DNA of 64,000 nucleotides from assembly GCA_044224905.1 (NCBI GenBank), contig JBGAJN010000002.1, forward strand, positions 992,001-1,056,000, in the 5' to 3' direction. The notes beneath the pieces are model-generated. The model did no database searches. It worked only from the letters and a program-made list of their open reading frames with translations, and was not told the DNA's origin. Both the position numbers and the translations under genes were made by a program. Position 1 is the stretch's first letter. Each line of letters begins with the position of its first letter. This DNA comes from JBGAJN01 sp044224905 (GTDB lineage Bacteria > Verrucomicrobiota > Verrucomicrobiia > Limisphaerales > JBGAJN01). Positions 26,497 to 35,787 of this stretch are shown one piece after another.

Positions 26497-27933
26497 TCAA
26501 TTCGTGTTCTTCTTCTTCTTGGCCTTCTTTTGATCACCTGAGGGCGCGCCGACTGCTCCGGCTTCGTTGCCGATCTGGCCCGGAGCTACCGCGTCCTTGA
26601 GTAGTTCCGCCAGCTTCGCCTTCATCGCGATCACTCGCTCCGGCTGTTTGTCGGCGAGGTTGTTTCGCTCGCTAATGTCGTCCGCGAGGTTGTAGAGCGC
26701 GAACTTCTCCGTGCCGGCAGCCGCCTTCGCTTTGCCCTTGGCTTTGCCTTTTGCCTTTGCGCCTTCGGCGGGGGCTTCTTCGGCGTCGGCTTCGCTCGGA
26801 TTCATCAACAGTTTCCAATCGCCCATGCGCACCGCCGCGCGCTCGGGTGATTGCACCGAGAGGATGGCGTCGTGCGGTGACTTGGCGCCTTGCGTGAGCA
26901 TTGGCCAGACGTCGCGACCGTCGAGCGTCGTCTTCTGTTCGAGCGAACCGCCGGCGAGCTTAACGAGGGTCGGATACCAGTCCACGGTGTGCATCATCTC
27001 CTTCACGTGCGCGCCAGCGGGGACGCGGCCGGGCCAGTTGACGAACCCGCAACCACGCACGCCGCCTTCGTAGATGGTGCCTTTCCACGCGCGCAACGGC
27101 GTGTTGTCGCCGGGCTTGGGGCCGCCATTGTCGGTGGAGAAAATGATGAGCGTGTGGTCACGAATGCCGGCCTTTTCCAGCGAGCCGACGATCTGCCCAA
27201 TCGCTTCGTCCACGGCGGCGAGCATCCCGGCGAGCTTCTGGCGCGCCCCTTTGAGCGAGCCGTAGGGCTGGAGGTAACTATCTGGCACTTGGTGCGGCGA
27301 ATGAACGCCGTTGAAAGGCACGTAGAGGAATAATGGTTTCGCCTTGTCCTTCTGCTCGATGATTCGGCACGCCTCGCGCGTGATGAGGTGCGTGCTGTAA
27401 CCCTCTTCCTTCACTTCCTTGTCGTTGCGATACCAGTCGTGCGACGTGCCGCGCATGTGCGTGAAGTAGTCAATCATCCCGAAGTAATGCCCATACTGGT
27501 GGTCGAAGCCGCGCGAGGTCGGCAGGTAGGCGCGCTCGAACTCGCCGAGGTGCCACTTGCCGGTGATGGCGGTTTCGTAGCCCGCGTCCTTGAGTGCGTT
27601 GGCGAGTGTGCGTTCGGTCAACGGCAGGCCCCACGTCGCGTGCGGGCGCACAATGGTGTAAACGCCCGTGTGCGTGGCGTAGCGCCCGGTCATCAAAGCC
27701 GAGCGCGTCGGCGAGCAGACCGGTTGCACGTACAGCGAATCGAGAATCGTTCCCTCGCGCGCGAGCTTGTCGATGACCGGCGTTTTGATCTCCGTGCCGC
27801 CGCTGAAACCGCAATCGGCGTAACCGAGATCATCGATGAGCAGGAAAACAATGTTGGGCCGCGGCGCGTCGGCGGCGGTGAGCGGGCCGAAAGAAACGAA
27901 AAGAACCGCAAGGATCAGAAGGATTTGTTTCAT
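26497..27933 (-). CDS. Sulfatase 9, arylsulfatase B-like
   Basis: A 478-residue secreted sulfatase (signal residues 1-20). Metal pair IDDLGYAD (34-35), formylglycine motif CSPTR at Cys73, ITGKWHLGEFERAYLPTSRG and FSTDNGGPK. The GKWHLG loop followed by LPTSRGFDHQYGHYFG resembles arylsulfatase B/I (N-acetylgalactosamine-4-sulfatase-type) enzymes, so action on a 4-O-sulfated hexosamine is a reasonable but unproven guess. An Ala/Lys/Gly low-complexity insert occurs near residue 400 and the C terminus is lysine-rich (DQKKAKKKKNTN). It starts at ATG 27931-27933, 8 bp after the LamG-like gene. Confidence 0.92.
   Translation of the reverse strand: MKQILLILAVLFVSFGPLTAADAPRPNIVFLLIDDLGYADCGFSGGTEIKTPVIDKLAREGTILDSLYVQPVCSPTRSALMTGRYATHTGVYTIVRPHATWGLPLTERTLANALKDAGYETAITGKWHLGEFERAYLPTSRGFDHQYGHYFGMIDYFTHMRGTSHDWYRNDKEVKEEGYSTHLITREACRIIEQKDKAKPLFLYVPFNGVHSPHQVPDSYLQPYGSLKGARQKLAGMLAAVDEAIGQIVGSLEKAGIRDHTLIIFSTDNGGPKPGDNTPLRAWKGTIYEGGVRGCGFVNWPGRVPAGAHVKEMMHTVDWYPTLVKLAGGSLEQKTTLDGRDVWPMLTQGAKSPHDAILSVQSPERAAVRMGDWKLLMNPSEADAEEAPAEGAKAKGKAKGKAKAAAGTEKFALYNLADDISERNNLADKQPERVIAMKAKLAELLKDAVAPGQIGNEAGAVGAPSGDQKKAKKKKNTN
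26721..26766 (-). repeat. Low-complexity Ala-Lys-Gly repeat inside sulfatase 9
   Basis: Near-repeated units of the type GGCAAAGCC/AAGGGCAAAGC on the minus strand encode an AKGKAKGKAKA run. The tract probably varies in length between strains and forms a flexible basic loop. Confidence 0.6.
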
Positions 27934-27941
27934 AAGTGGTT

Positions 27942-28631
27942 TTAGTTGGCAGGCGCAGCGTCCCAGATGCGCACGTCGTCGAACAGCGCGTCTTTTCCGC
28001 TGACGGAAAAATAAAAGTCGGACTTCATCGGATGGGCGATGCCGGAGGATTTCAGCGAACCGACTTCCTTGCCATCCAAGTTCACGCGCAATTCTTCGCC
28101 GACGATCGTGATCATGATTTGATACCAACGCGTCGGATCGAGTTTCGTCGGAAAACCAATGCTGCGACTGGCGGTGAGTTTGTTCACCTCGGCTTTGCGT
28201 TTCGGGTCTTTGCGCATTTCCTCGATCTCATGACGCAGGCGCTCCTTGTCATCGGCGAGGAAGATTTGTCGCGGCGACAGCGACACGCGGCAGAGGTGCC
28301 CGCCGTGGCCTTCCTTGTAGTCGCGGTCATTGCAGACGGCATTGATGCTCGTCGCGCCGCCGAGCTGGAACCTGAACTCGATCACTACATCTTTGCGGCC
28401 CACTTTCACCATGCCCACGGCGCTGTGCGGATGCGTCTGTGTTGCGTTGAGCACGCCATCGGCGATCACGAACGTCGGCGTGCTGATGCGCCACGCGCTG
28501 CCGAGTTCTGCGCGGTTGAAGTCATCGGAGAAAACGAGCGCACCTTTCTTCACGAGCGCCGTGGACGGTTCGGCGGAAATCGCCGCCAGCGGCAGCAACA
28601 GGCAGGCGAAGATTCGAAATCTCGTGGTCAT
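27942..28631 (-). CDS. Small secreted LamG/DUF1080-like beta-sandwich protein (a)
   Basis: A 229-residue exported protein (signal to about Ala20). It has the pattern of the LamG/DUF1080 concanavalin-like fold: FSDDFNRAELGSAWRIS at the start, VIADGVLNATQ, DVVIEFRFQLGG, WYQIMITIVGEELRVNLDGKEVG and a final DVRIWD strand. DUF1080 proteins are known in PVC bacteria as glycan-binding or 3-keto-disaccharide hydrolase-type proteins; no catalytic residue can be assigned here. It is immediately upstream (8 bp) of sulfatase 9. Four similar small proteins and one sulfatase C-terminal domain occur elsewhere in this cluster. Confidence 0.78.
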   Translation of the reverse strand: MTTRFRIFACLLLPLAAISAEPSTALVKKGALVFSDDFNRAELGSAWRISTPTFVIADGVLNATQTHPHSAVGMVKVGRKDVVIEFRFQLGGATSINAVCNDRDYKEGHGGHLCRVSLSPRQIFLADDKERLRHEIEEMRKDPKRKAEVNKLTASRSIGFPTKLDPTRWYQIMITIVGEELRVNLDGKEVGSLKSSGIAHPMKSDFYFSVSGKDALFDDVRIWDAAPAN

Positions 28632-28650
28632 TGCGTGAACTGGAGTCAGA

Positions 28651-29580
28651 CTATTTCTCTCCGCTAGCCGCAGAAACGCCGGTCATGGGATTGTGAATGA
28701 CGGCGTCCCACGCGAGTTCCTGCAGCAGTTTGTTGAGCACGGGATTGGCGAACTCCTTGTTTTGTTCGAATTCCTGCGGCATCGGCAAACCGACGGGACT
28801 GCGCCGGTAAATCACTGCGTAGTGGCAATAGCCCGCGAGTACCCTCAGCGGCGGCGCAGGGTGACCCCACATGTCGCTGAACAGCCGCCACTGCACTTTC
28901 AGCGTCGGCACACGCGAGGAGACAATCTTCTCGCGCAGCGCGACGCTCGCCGCGCCGACAGGCACGACCACAAGCACGTCCTTGCCGAGCTTCTTATTGA
29001 TCCCGCGCACGTGCTCCTCGATGTCGTGCTCGTAACGCGCGTTGGCTTTCTTCAACTCCGCGAGATCCGTCGCGTTGTGATCCACCTTCTTCTTCGTATC
29101 GAGCGGATAGACGGGATTGTATTCGTCGTTTGGCAGCCAGTATTCCTGAACGGTGATACGGATTTTCGGGTTGTGCTCGAAGGCGAGCTTCGCGAAGTTT
29201 TCGATTCCCTCGTCAGGCAACCAGATGGGCGAAAGCGTGAGCACGTCCACCTCGCCGGCGGTGAGAAGTTTCTTCGAATGGAATTTATCATCCGGAACTT
29301 CCCAGTGCTGAATTACGCGCGAGCCGCCGATGGATGAAATGCCCGCGATCTTGTGATCTTTGATGCCCGCACTCTCCGCCATATCGGCGATGATGCGCGC
29401 GGCCCAGACGTGGAAACTGTGTCCGCACGTGAACACGCGGAGGCCTTTCGGCACAGGCTGCGCCGCGGCTGGATTCTTCGGTGCAGCGAAAGCATTGCCG
29501 GCAAAGGCAACCGCAGAGAGCCCGCCGGCGGCGGTCAAAAAGCCCCGCCGTGAAATTGGAGAGACGAATTTCGGATTCAT
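28651..29580 (-). CDS. Tat-exported SGNH-like hydrolase candidate
   Basis: A 309-residue protein with a twin-arginine signal (SRRGFLTAAGG, residues 9-19). The mature N terminus FTCGHSFHVWAARIIADMAE resembles block I of SGNH/GDSL hydrolases with GHS in place of GDS, and VLTLSPIWLP plus the late HNPM region could provide later blocks. If correct it may be a carbohydrate esterase, but the catalytic Ser/Asp/His set is not confirmed. It lies 19 bp from the LamG-like gene and 33 bp after sulfatase 10, inside the sulfatase run. Confidence 0.65.
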   Translation of the reverse strand: MNPKFVSPISRRGFLTAAGGLSAVAFAGNAFAAPKNPAAAQPVPKGLRVFTCGHSFHVWAARIIADMAESAGIKDHKIAGISSIGGSRVIQHWEVPDDKFHSKKLLTAGEVDVLTLSPIWLPDEGIENFAKLAFEHNPKIRITVQEYWLPNDEYNPVYPLDTKKKVDHNATDLAELKKANARYEHDIEEHVRGINKKLGKDVLVVVPVGAASVALREKIVSSRVPTLKVQWRLFSDMWGHPAPPLRVLAGYCHYAVIYRRSPVGLPMPQEFEQNKEFANPVLNKLLQELAWDAVIHNPMTGVSAASGEK

Positions 29581-29613
29581 ATATCGACGAGAGTCAGGAA
29601 GGGGTCGTTGCTG

Positions 29614-31200
29614 CTATTTCCCGTGCTTCAGGAATTCCTCGCGCGTAATAAAGCCGTCCTTGTTGGAGTCGAACATTTCGAACCGCGCTTTCGCGCCATC
29701 TTTGCCGGATGCGGTCTCCAGGAACTCATCCCAGTTCAATTTGCCGTCGTGATTGAGATCTCGTTGCTCGAAGCGGGCCGCCATCGGGCTGGCATTTGCC
29801 GCCCCTGGCGCGGCCGCTTTGGCTCCCTTTTTCTTCGTGCCTTTGGTGGTCTTGTTCGCCTCGGAATCTTCGCCGGCTTCGCCGCCGAAGGCTTTGCCTT
29901 GTTTCGCGAAGAATTCCTCGCGAGGGCCCTTGTGCTGATCGAGCAGCGCCTGAAGTTTTGCCTTTGCGCTCTTCGCGGTTTCGTCGAGCGCGCCCGCCGC
30001 GAGCGGAGATTTTTCCAGGTCGTCCTTGGCGACGTTGTAGAACTTTCCATCGGCGTAGAGCTTGTAATTCTGGTCGTGCGCGAACTCGAACTTCGCCGTC
30101 GGCCCACCGCTGGGATTGTACCAAACGTATAGGCCATCGCGCGGATTGCCTTTTTCGCCGCGCAATTGTGGAAGGAAACTACGGCCGTCGATCTTCAACT
30201 CGGCTGGCACCTTCACGCCCGCCGCTTCGCAGATCGTCGGGAGGAAATCCGTGACGTCGATCATGTCGCCGCAGATCTTGCCGCTCGCGAAATGCCCGGG
30301 CCAGTTACCGATGCCAGGGACGTGCGTGCCCCACATTGTGCTGGTGCCCTTGCCGCCGAACACGTCCCGACCCTTGAAGCGCGACGGTGTGCCTTTTCCG
30401 GTACCGTTGTCACCGAGGATGAGCAGCACAGTATTGTCGCGAAGCTTCAACTCTTCGAGCTTCGCGACGACCTTGCCGATGAGCTTGTCGGTGTAGGCGA
30501 CCATGTCGGGAAAATGTCCGGAGCCGCCTTTGCCTTTGCCCTTGCTGGCCTTTGACTCGATGTAGTCCGGGCTGTCCGGAGTCGCATCATAGGGTGAATG
30601 GGTGAGCATCATCGGGTAATAGAGAAAGAATGGTCCGTCCTTCTTGCGCGTGATGAAATCGAGCGCGTAGTCGTTTACCAGATCGGGGCCGTATTCGTTC
30701 TTTGAGTAATCGAACTGCTTGCCGTTGATTTCGAGACCGGGATTTTTGTAGCGACCCGGGCGACGATTGAGCTGCCACAGCGCATACTCATCGAAGCCGA
30801 AGTGTCCGGGTCCCGGATAATCCCCCTGCAACTGCCACTTGCCCGTGATACACGTCGCGTAGCCGGCATCGTGGAAGAAGTTGCCGAACGTGCGCTGGGA
30901 AAAGTCGAGGTTTCCGAAGTGCGTGTAGTTTCGCTTGTTGATAATCCCGGTCATCAACGCCGCGCGCGTCGGTGTGCAGAGCGGCTGCACATGAACCTGC
31001 TCAAAGCGGACGCCCGTCGCGGCGAGTCGATCCATCACGGGCGTCTTGTAACTTTCGCCTCCGTTGGCGGTGACGCATTCGTAGCCGAAATCGTCGATAA
31101 GGATGAGTACGACGTTGGGCTTGCGGTCAGCGGCGGCAATCAGGTCGCCACAGAGTGCGACGAACGCGAAGAGGCTGGTGATGAAGCGGATGGTTTTCAT
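29614..31200 (-). CDS. Sulfatase 10 with GKWQ loop and two C-terminal EF-hands
   Basis: A 528-residue secreted sulfatase (signal residues 1-24). Metal pair IDDFGYE (36-37), formylglycine motif CTPTR at Cys75, and GDNGTGKG later. The loop that reads GKWH in most members here reads GKWQ (Gln123), so a normally conserved active-site His is substituted. The C terminus carries two canonical EF-hand loops, DLNHDGKLNWDE (481-492) and DSNKDGFITREE (511-522), joined to the enzyme by an Ala/Lys-rich linker; they should bind Ca2+. Its ATG overlaps the stop of sulfatase 11 as ATGA. Confidence 0.9.
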   Translation of the reverse strand: MKTIRFITSLFAFVALCGDLIAAADRKPNVVLILIDDFGYECVTANGGESYKTPVMDRLAATGVRFEQVHVQPLCTPTRAALMTGIINKRNYTHFGNLDFSQRTFGNFFHDAGYATCITGKWQLQGDYPGPGHFGFDEYALWQLNRRPGRYKNPGLEINGKQFDYSKNEYGPDLVNDYALDFITRKKDGPFFLYYPMMLTHSPYDATPDSPDYIESKASKGKGKGGSGHFPDMVAYTDKLIGKVVAKLEELKLRDNTVLLILGDNGTGKGTPSRFKGRDVFGGKGTSTMWGTHVPGIGNWPGHFASGKICGDMIDVTDFLPTICEAAGVKVPAELKIDGRSFLPQLRGEKGNPRDGLYVWYNPSGGPTAKFEFAHDQNYKLYADGKFYNVAKDDLEKSPLAAGALDETAKSAKAKLQALLDQHKGPREEFFAKQGKAFGGEAGEDSEANKTTKGTKKKGAKAAAPGAANASPMAARFEQRDLNHDGKLNWDEFLETASGKDGAKARFEMFDSNKDGFITREEFLKHGK

Positions 31201-32891
31201 TTTTTGGGTGAAGGCTTGCCGGCACGGATGAACTCTTCTTCAGTCAGTGAGCCGTCGTTGTTCGTGTCGAAATTCTTGAATCGTTGCTCGGCGTCGTTGG
31301 CATCCTTATTCAGGCCGGTTTTGTATTCTGCGAAGGAAAGTTTGCCGTCGTGATCGGTGTCCCACTTCTTGAAGATCGCGGCGCGCTGTTCGGGCGTGAT
31401 GGTCGCCTTGCCTTTGGCAGCTGCCTTTTTCGCGGCCTTGGGCGCGGGGCCGCGATCCTGCGGTTGGCCGGTCGCGAGGACATGATCGCGGGCGGGACTC
31501 GGTGGCAGTGATTTGGCCCACGCGAGCGCTTTGGCCGTGAGTGATTTCACCACATCGGGATTCTGCGCTGCGACGTCGTGTTCTTCGCTCACGTCTTTCG
31601 GGATATTGAAAAGCTGCGCGCCGGTGCCGTCGTGATTCACGAAAAGCTTCCAATCACCATCCCGGATCGTGAGCATCGGGGGCATATAGCCGCCCTCCTT
31701 GCCGCCTTGCACGTTGAAGAGCCATTCCCAGTGCAACGGCTTGGTGCGAGCGCGCGATTTACCCAGCCAGATGTCGCTCACGTCCTCTCCGTCGGGTTTG
31801 AGGTCCGCCGGTAACGTGACTCCGGCGAGTTTGCAGATGGTCGGCAGAAAATCGACGCCTCCGATGAGGCTGGTCTCGTCGCGTTTGCCGGCGGCGACAT
31901 GGCCGGGCCAGCGGAGCAGGCCAAACGTACGGATGCCGCCCTCATACATGCTGCGCTTGCGAGCGCGCAACGGTCCGGTATTGCCTACGCCACCGTTCGA
32001 GGCATTGCTGATGCGGTAATCTTCCGCGCCGTTGTCGCTCGAATAGAAAATGATCGTGTCGTTCGCGAGTTTCATCTCGTCGAGCGCGGCGAAGAGGCGG
32101 CCAAGCTGCGTATCGAGATCGGTGAGCGACGCGCAAAAGACCTGCATCTGACTCTTCAGGTTCTTTGATTTGGCGAGGTAGTCCTGCATCCAGCGTCCGA
32201 AGCCGGGAGCGTTCGCGCTCGGGGCCAGATCTGCATACACGGCGAGTTGCTCGGGTGTCGGGTTTAACTTGGCGTGCGGCAACAGCGTCCACACGTTTGC
32301 ATAGAAAGGCCGGTCCTTGTTGGCCTTAATAAAGGCGATCGTCTCGTCCACAATCAGGCCCGTGGATTTTGCCCAGAAGTAGGGATTCGTCGCCTCCGCA
32401 AACTGTTTGCCGTTCGAGACTGTCGTGCGCGAGACATCAATGCCGTAAGCCTCCGGCGGCGGTGCGTCCGCGCCATTGCCAAGGTGCCATTTGCCAAAAT
32501 GCGCAGTGGCGTAGCCGGCCCCTTTGAGTAAGCCGGTGAGCGTCGATGCTTTTGGATCAAGCCAGTCGGGCATCGAGCGTGCGGCGTTTTGTTCGTGCGA
32601 AGAAAAATGTCCGTGGACCAGATGCCGCGACGGATAATGCGATGTCATGAACGCGCAGCGGCTTGGTGAACACACGGTGGCCGCGACGTAGAATTGCCGA
32701 AACCACGTGCTCTGGCTCGCGAACTTGTCGAGGTTCGGCGTCTTCACATACGGATGACCGGCGAAGTGCGCGTCGTTCCAGCCTTGGTCGTCGGTAAGGA
32801 TGAAGATGACGTTGGGCTTGCGTTGGGCGGCATTCAGTACGGTGAGCGTTGAAAGTGTGAGGGTGACGATCAGGACGATGATGGCTTTCAT
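31197..32891 (-). CDS. Sulfatase 11, arylsulfatase A-like with two C-terminal EF-hands
   Basis: A 564-residue secreted sulfatase (signal to about Ala22). Metal pair TDDQGWND (34-35), formylglycine motif CSPSR at Cys74, AHFGKWHLGNG and SSDNGAED. The C-terminal 58 residues contain EF-hand loops DTDHDGKLSFAE (511-522) and DTNNDGSLTEEE (542-553) after a basic Ala/Lys linker. The catalytic part closely parallels sulfatase 6, which has no EF-hands. ATG 32889-32891 is chosen over the ORF opening at 32972, whose extra residues are Arg-rich and unlike a signal. It overlaps sulfatase 10 by ATGA. Confidence 0.92.
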   Translation of the reverse strand: MKAIIVLIVTLTLSTLTVLNAAQRKPNVIFILTDDQGWNDAHFAGHPYVKTPNLDKFASQSTWFRQFYVAATVCSPSRCAFMTSHYPSRHLVHGHFSSHEQNAARSMPDWLDPKASTLTGLLKGAGYATAHFGKWHLGNGADAPPPEAYGIDVSRTTVSNGKQFAEATNPYFWAKSTGLIVDETIAFIKANKDRPFYANVWTLLPHAKLNPTPEQLAVYADLAPSANAPGFGRWMQDYLAKSKNLKSQMQVFCASLTDLDTQLGRLFAALDEMKLANDTIIFYSSDNGAEDYRISNASNGGVGNTGPLRARKRSMYEGGIRTFGLLRWPGHVAAGKRDETSLIGGVDFLPTICKLAGVTLPADLKPDGEDVSDIWLGKSRARTKPLHWEWLFNVQGGKEGGYMPPMLTIRDGDWKLFVNHDGTGAQLFNIPKDVSEEHDVAAQNPDVVKSLTAKALAWAKSLPPSPARDHVLATGQPQDRGPAPKAAKKAAAKGKATITPEQRAAIFKKWDTDHDGKLSFAEYKTGLNKDANDAEQRFKNFDTNNDGSLTEEEFIRAGKPSPKK

Positions 32892-32916
32892 AAGTCTGTT
32901 CCGTCTTCGACGATGC

Positions 32917-34377
32917 TTAATGGGATCTTTTCTGCGCAACTGGCACCGATTCAAGCAATCCTTTCGGTCCAAGTTTTTGCCGTTGTTTGCCGACGGATTG
33001 CTCCAGATTTTTCAGTTCGACCTCCAGATCCTTCTGATCCTCCGGCGCGGCAGATTCGTCGTGCGTGTCCTTTAGCCAAGAACCGAGCACGTTGCGAAAT
33101 CGCTCCAGTGTCGTCAGGCTCTGCGGCGCCGCGGCGAGGTTGTGAAGTTCGAAGGGATCGTTCTGCAGATCGTAGAGTTCCTCGGGCGGGCGATGCGCCG
33201 CCATGAACTTGCTCTGGTCGGCGTTGAGTTTTCCTTCCGCGTGAAGCTGGCGCATGCGGTTGTAGGTCGGGCTGCTGACCTCGGCGTAGATCATCCGTTG
33301 AAGGTAGGGCCGCTCGGGTTCGAAGTTGCGGATGTATTTGAAACGCTGGTCGCGCACGCTGCGCACGCGGTCGGGAGTGTCATCGATGCGATCGCGCGCG
33401 CCGAAAACGTATTCGCGAGGTTTCGCGCCGGGACCGAACATGGGCCAGCCATCAAGCCCTTCGGCCTTCACTCCGGCGAGTGCGAGCGTCGTGGCATGGA
33501 CGTCGAGCAAGCTCACCAGTTGATCGCTGGTGCTGCCGGGCTTCAGCAAGGCCGGCCATCGCACGATCAAGGGAACGCTGAAGCCCTGTTCGTAGCTGTA
33601 GTATTTGCCACGAAAATCCTCGCGCCCGTGATCGGCGAAAAAGAAAACAACGGTGTTGTCCGCGAGCCCCTCGCGCTTCAACAAATCCAGCACGGCGCCC
33701 ACCTTCGCATCGAGCGCGGCAATTTCATCGAGATACGCCGCCCAGTCGTCGCGAATCACCGGATCGTCCGCGAGGTAAGGCGGCAGCGTCACTGTCGCGG
33801 GATCGGTCGGGTTCGTGGCAGCCTTGTGATACACGCGGTGCGTCTCGTGGAAATTGATCTGGGCGTAGAACGGCGCGTGCTTTTTCAGTTCGCTCCACTT
33901 CGCCGTGTCGAACGGCTTGCCGGTTTGGGAGAAGTTCCAGTCCGTCTTTCCGGCGCCGTTGAAGCCGAGTTCCGGCGGAAGGTCGCGGATGTTCGCGGTG
34001 AAGTAACCGGCGTCGTGCAACCGCTCCATGAGCAGCTTCACGTTGGCCGGGCGCGGATACGCTTCCGAGCGATGGCTTCGATGATTGGATGCGCCGAAGC
34101 GTGTTTGGAAAACTCCGGTCATGAACGCCGAGCGCGAGGCCGAGCAAACCGGCGCGGTCGAAAACGCGTTCCGATAAAGCCGCGATTCTGCGGCGAGTCG
34201 ATCGATGTTCGGCGTGCGCGCGGCAGCGTTGCCGTAACAGCCGAAGTCCCCGCACGCATCCTCCGCGATGAGCCAGAGAATGTTTGGCTTCGGCGACGAG
34301 GCCGCCGCTTCAGCAGCGGGAACGCTCGCCCATGGAGCGAGCAACAAAACTGCGAGGGTGGTGCCAAGGCAATTCAT
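32917..34377 (-). CDS. Sulfatase 12, divergent heparan-N-sulfatase-like, CSASR active site
   Basis: A 486-residue secreted sulfatase-fold protein (signal to about residue 25). It is the most divergent active site in the cluster. The formylglycine motif is CSASR (Cys78, nucleotides 34132-34146) with Ala instead of Pro; the metal pair is AEDACGD, Glu39-Asp40, rather than Asp-Asp; and the GKWH loop is absent, replaced by NIRDLPPELGFNG. FADHGRED and a downstream Lys are kept. The maturation consensus C/S-x-P/A-x-R tolerates Ala, so the enzyme may still be active. Layout resembles heparan-N-sulfatase-type proteins. ATG 34375-34377 follows an AAGTGAG ribosome binding site; a GTG at 34386 is the alternative. 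Confidence 0.87.
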   Translation of the reverse strand: MNCLGTTLAVLLLAPWASVPAAEAAASSPKPNILWLIAEDACGDFGCYGNAAARTPNIDRLAAESRLYRNAFSTAPVCSASRSAFMTGVFQTRFGASNHRSHRSEAYPRPANVKLLMERLHDAGYFTANIRDLPPELGFNGAGKTDWNFSQTGKPFDTAKWSELKKHAPFYAQINFHETHRVYHKAATNPTDPATVTLPPYLADDPVIRDDWAAYLDEIAALDAKVGAVLDLLKREGLADNTVVFFFADHGREDFRGKYYSYEQGFSVPLIVRWPALLKPGSTSDQLVSLLDVHATTLALAGVKAEGLDGWPMFGPGAKPREYVFGARDRIDDTPDRVRSVRDQRFKYIRNFEPERPYLQRMIYAEVSSPTYNRMRQLHAEGKLNADQSKFMAAHRPPEELYDLQNDPFELHNLAAAPQSLTTLERFRNVLGSWLKDTHDESAAPEDQKDLEVELKNLEQSVGKQRQKLGPKGLLESVPVAQKRSH

Positions 34378-34382
34378 GGGGC

Positions 34383-35762
34383 TCACTTGAATGGAGGCAA
34401 CGTCTTCAAACGGGCCGCAAGTTCGGCGACCACGGCAGGGTTCGCCGTGGCGACGTTGTGATTTTCCTCAGCGTCGCTGTTGTGATCGTAGAGCTCGTGC
34501 GCGCCGTCGCTCCACTGCGTGAAGCGCCACCGCTCGGTGCGGACGCTCTGGCCGTATTGGCCAGGTCCGCGGGTGACGAGCGTAAAGGCTGCGTCCTTGA
34601 TCGTGGTCTTCGGATTGGCGAGCAGCGGACGCAGACTTTTCCCGGCGATGCCGGCGGGGGCTTTGAGTCCGCACGATTCCGCAAGGGTCGGAAACAGATC
34701 CACGAACTCGACGAGCGAACGGCACGTCGCACCTGCCTTCGCGCCGGGCGCGACGATGATCATCGGCGCGCGGCAACTGCGTTCGAAGAGCGTGTTCTTG
34801 TTCCACCACTGGCGTTCGCCAGTGTGGTAACCGTGGTCACCGACGAACACGATGATCGTTTTATCCCAGAGCTTGCCTTTGTCGAGCGCGTCGAGCACGC
34901 GGCCGAGTTGCGCGTCCATGAAGCTTGCGGCGGCGCAGTAGGCACGGAGGAATTCAAGCCGTTCTTTGTCAGTGAACTTCGCGAAATCCTTCGCCATCGC
35001 GGTAAGCGCAAGCGGCGGCGCGGGCGTCAGGTCAGCCGGGTCGCGCCAGAGCTTCATCTCGGCGGGCGGGTAGAGGTCGAAATACTTTTTCGGCGCGATG
35101 AATGGATCGTGCGGCTTGAGAAAGCCGCAGCCGATGAACCACGGATTCGCGCCTTGTTGCTCGATGAGTTTCACGACCGCCGCTGCGGTCTGGCCGTCGG
35201 GTTGATCTTCGTCGCCGCCTTCGGCCATGCCCCAGTGGCACCATGCCAGCGCGCCGCCGGTGAGATTGCGGCCTTCGACTTTCTTTCCGGTCTTCGTTGG
35301 CGCGAACGCCTTCGCGGCGTGCCATGATTTCGGCAAGTCCATCCACTTCGCGCCGGCCGCGTTGCCTTCGCCCTTGCCGCCGCCGAGGTGGAAAATCTTT
35401 CCGAACCCTTCCGCGTGCCAGCCGTTCTCCTTGAACAACTGCGGCAATGTCACCACATCCGGCAAGCGCGAGCGCAGCAGCGTGGTGTTGTTAACGACGC
35501 CCGTCTGCTCGGCGCGGAGGCCGCTGAGGAACGAGCTACGGCTCGGGTTGCACACGGTGTATTGCACATACGCTCGCTCGAATCGCACACCACGCGCCGC
35601 GAGGCGGTCGAGATTCGGCAACTTCACCTGCGCACGCGTGAACACGCCGCCTTCATCGCGGAAATCGTCGGAGACGATGAAGAGGACGTTCAGCTTTTCT
35701 GCCGCACGAGCTTGACCGAAGACGACGCAAAGTAGCGTGAGAAAGGCGGAGAGCTTTTTCAT
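34383..35762 (-). CDS. Sulfatase 13, iduronate-2-sulfatase-like
   Basis: A 459-residue secreted sulfatase (signal to about Ala20). Metal pair SDDFRDEGG (32-33), formylglycine motif CNPSR at Cys71, GFGKIFHLGGGKG, GCGFLKPHDPFIAP and VGDHGYHTGER. These motifs match sulfatase 2 and the iduronate-2-sulfatase type. The C-terminal YDHNSDAEENHNVA strand is the equivalent of YDHESDPHELINLA in sulfatase 2. ATG 35760-35762 is used; the frame to 35843 runs through sulfatase 14. Only 5 bp separate it from sulfatase 12, so the two are probably co-translated. Confidence 0.92.
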   Translation of the reverse strand: MKKLSAFLTLLCVVFGQARAAEKLNVLFIVSDDFRDEGGVFTRAQVKLPNLDRLAARGVRFERAYVQYTVCNPSRSSFLSGLRAEQTGVVNNTTLLRSRLPDVVTLPQLFKENGWHAEGFGKIFHLGGGKGEGNAAGAKWMDLPKSWHAAKAFAPTKTGKKVEGRNLTGGALAWCHWGMAEGGDEDQPDGQTAAAVVKLIEQQGANPWFIGCGFLKPHDPFIAPKKYFDLYPPAEMKLWRDPADLTPAPPLALTAMAKDFAKFTDKERLEFLRAYCAAASFMDAQLGRVLDALDKGKLWDKTIIVFVGDHGYHTGERQWWNKNTLFERSCRAPMIIVAPGAKAGATCRSLVEFVDLFPTLAESCGLKAPAGIAGKSLRPLLANPKTTIKDAAFTLVTRGPGQYGQSVRTERWRFTQWSDGAHELYDHNSDAEENHNVATANPAVVAELAARLKTLPPFK

Positions 35763-35787
35763 GAGAGTTCTCGATGCTGCTGAACGG

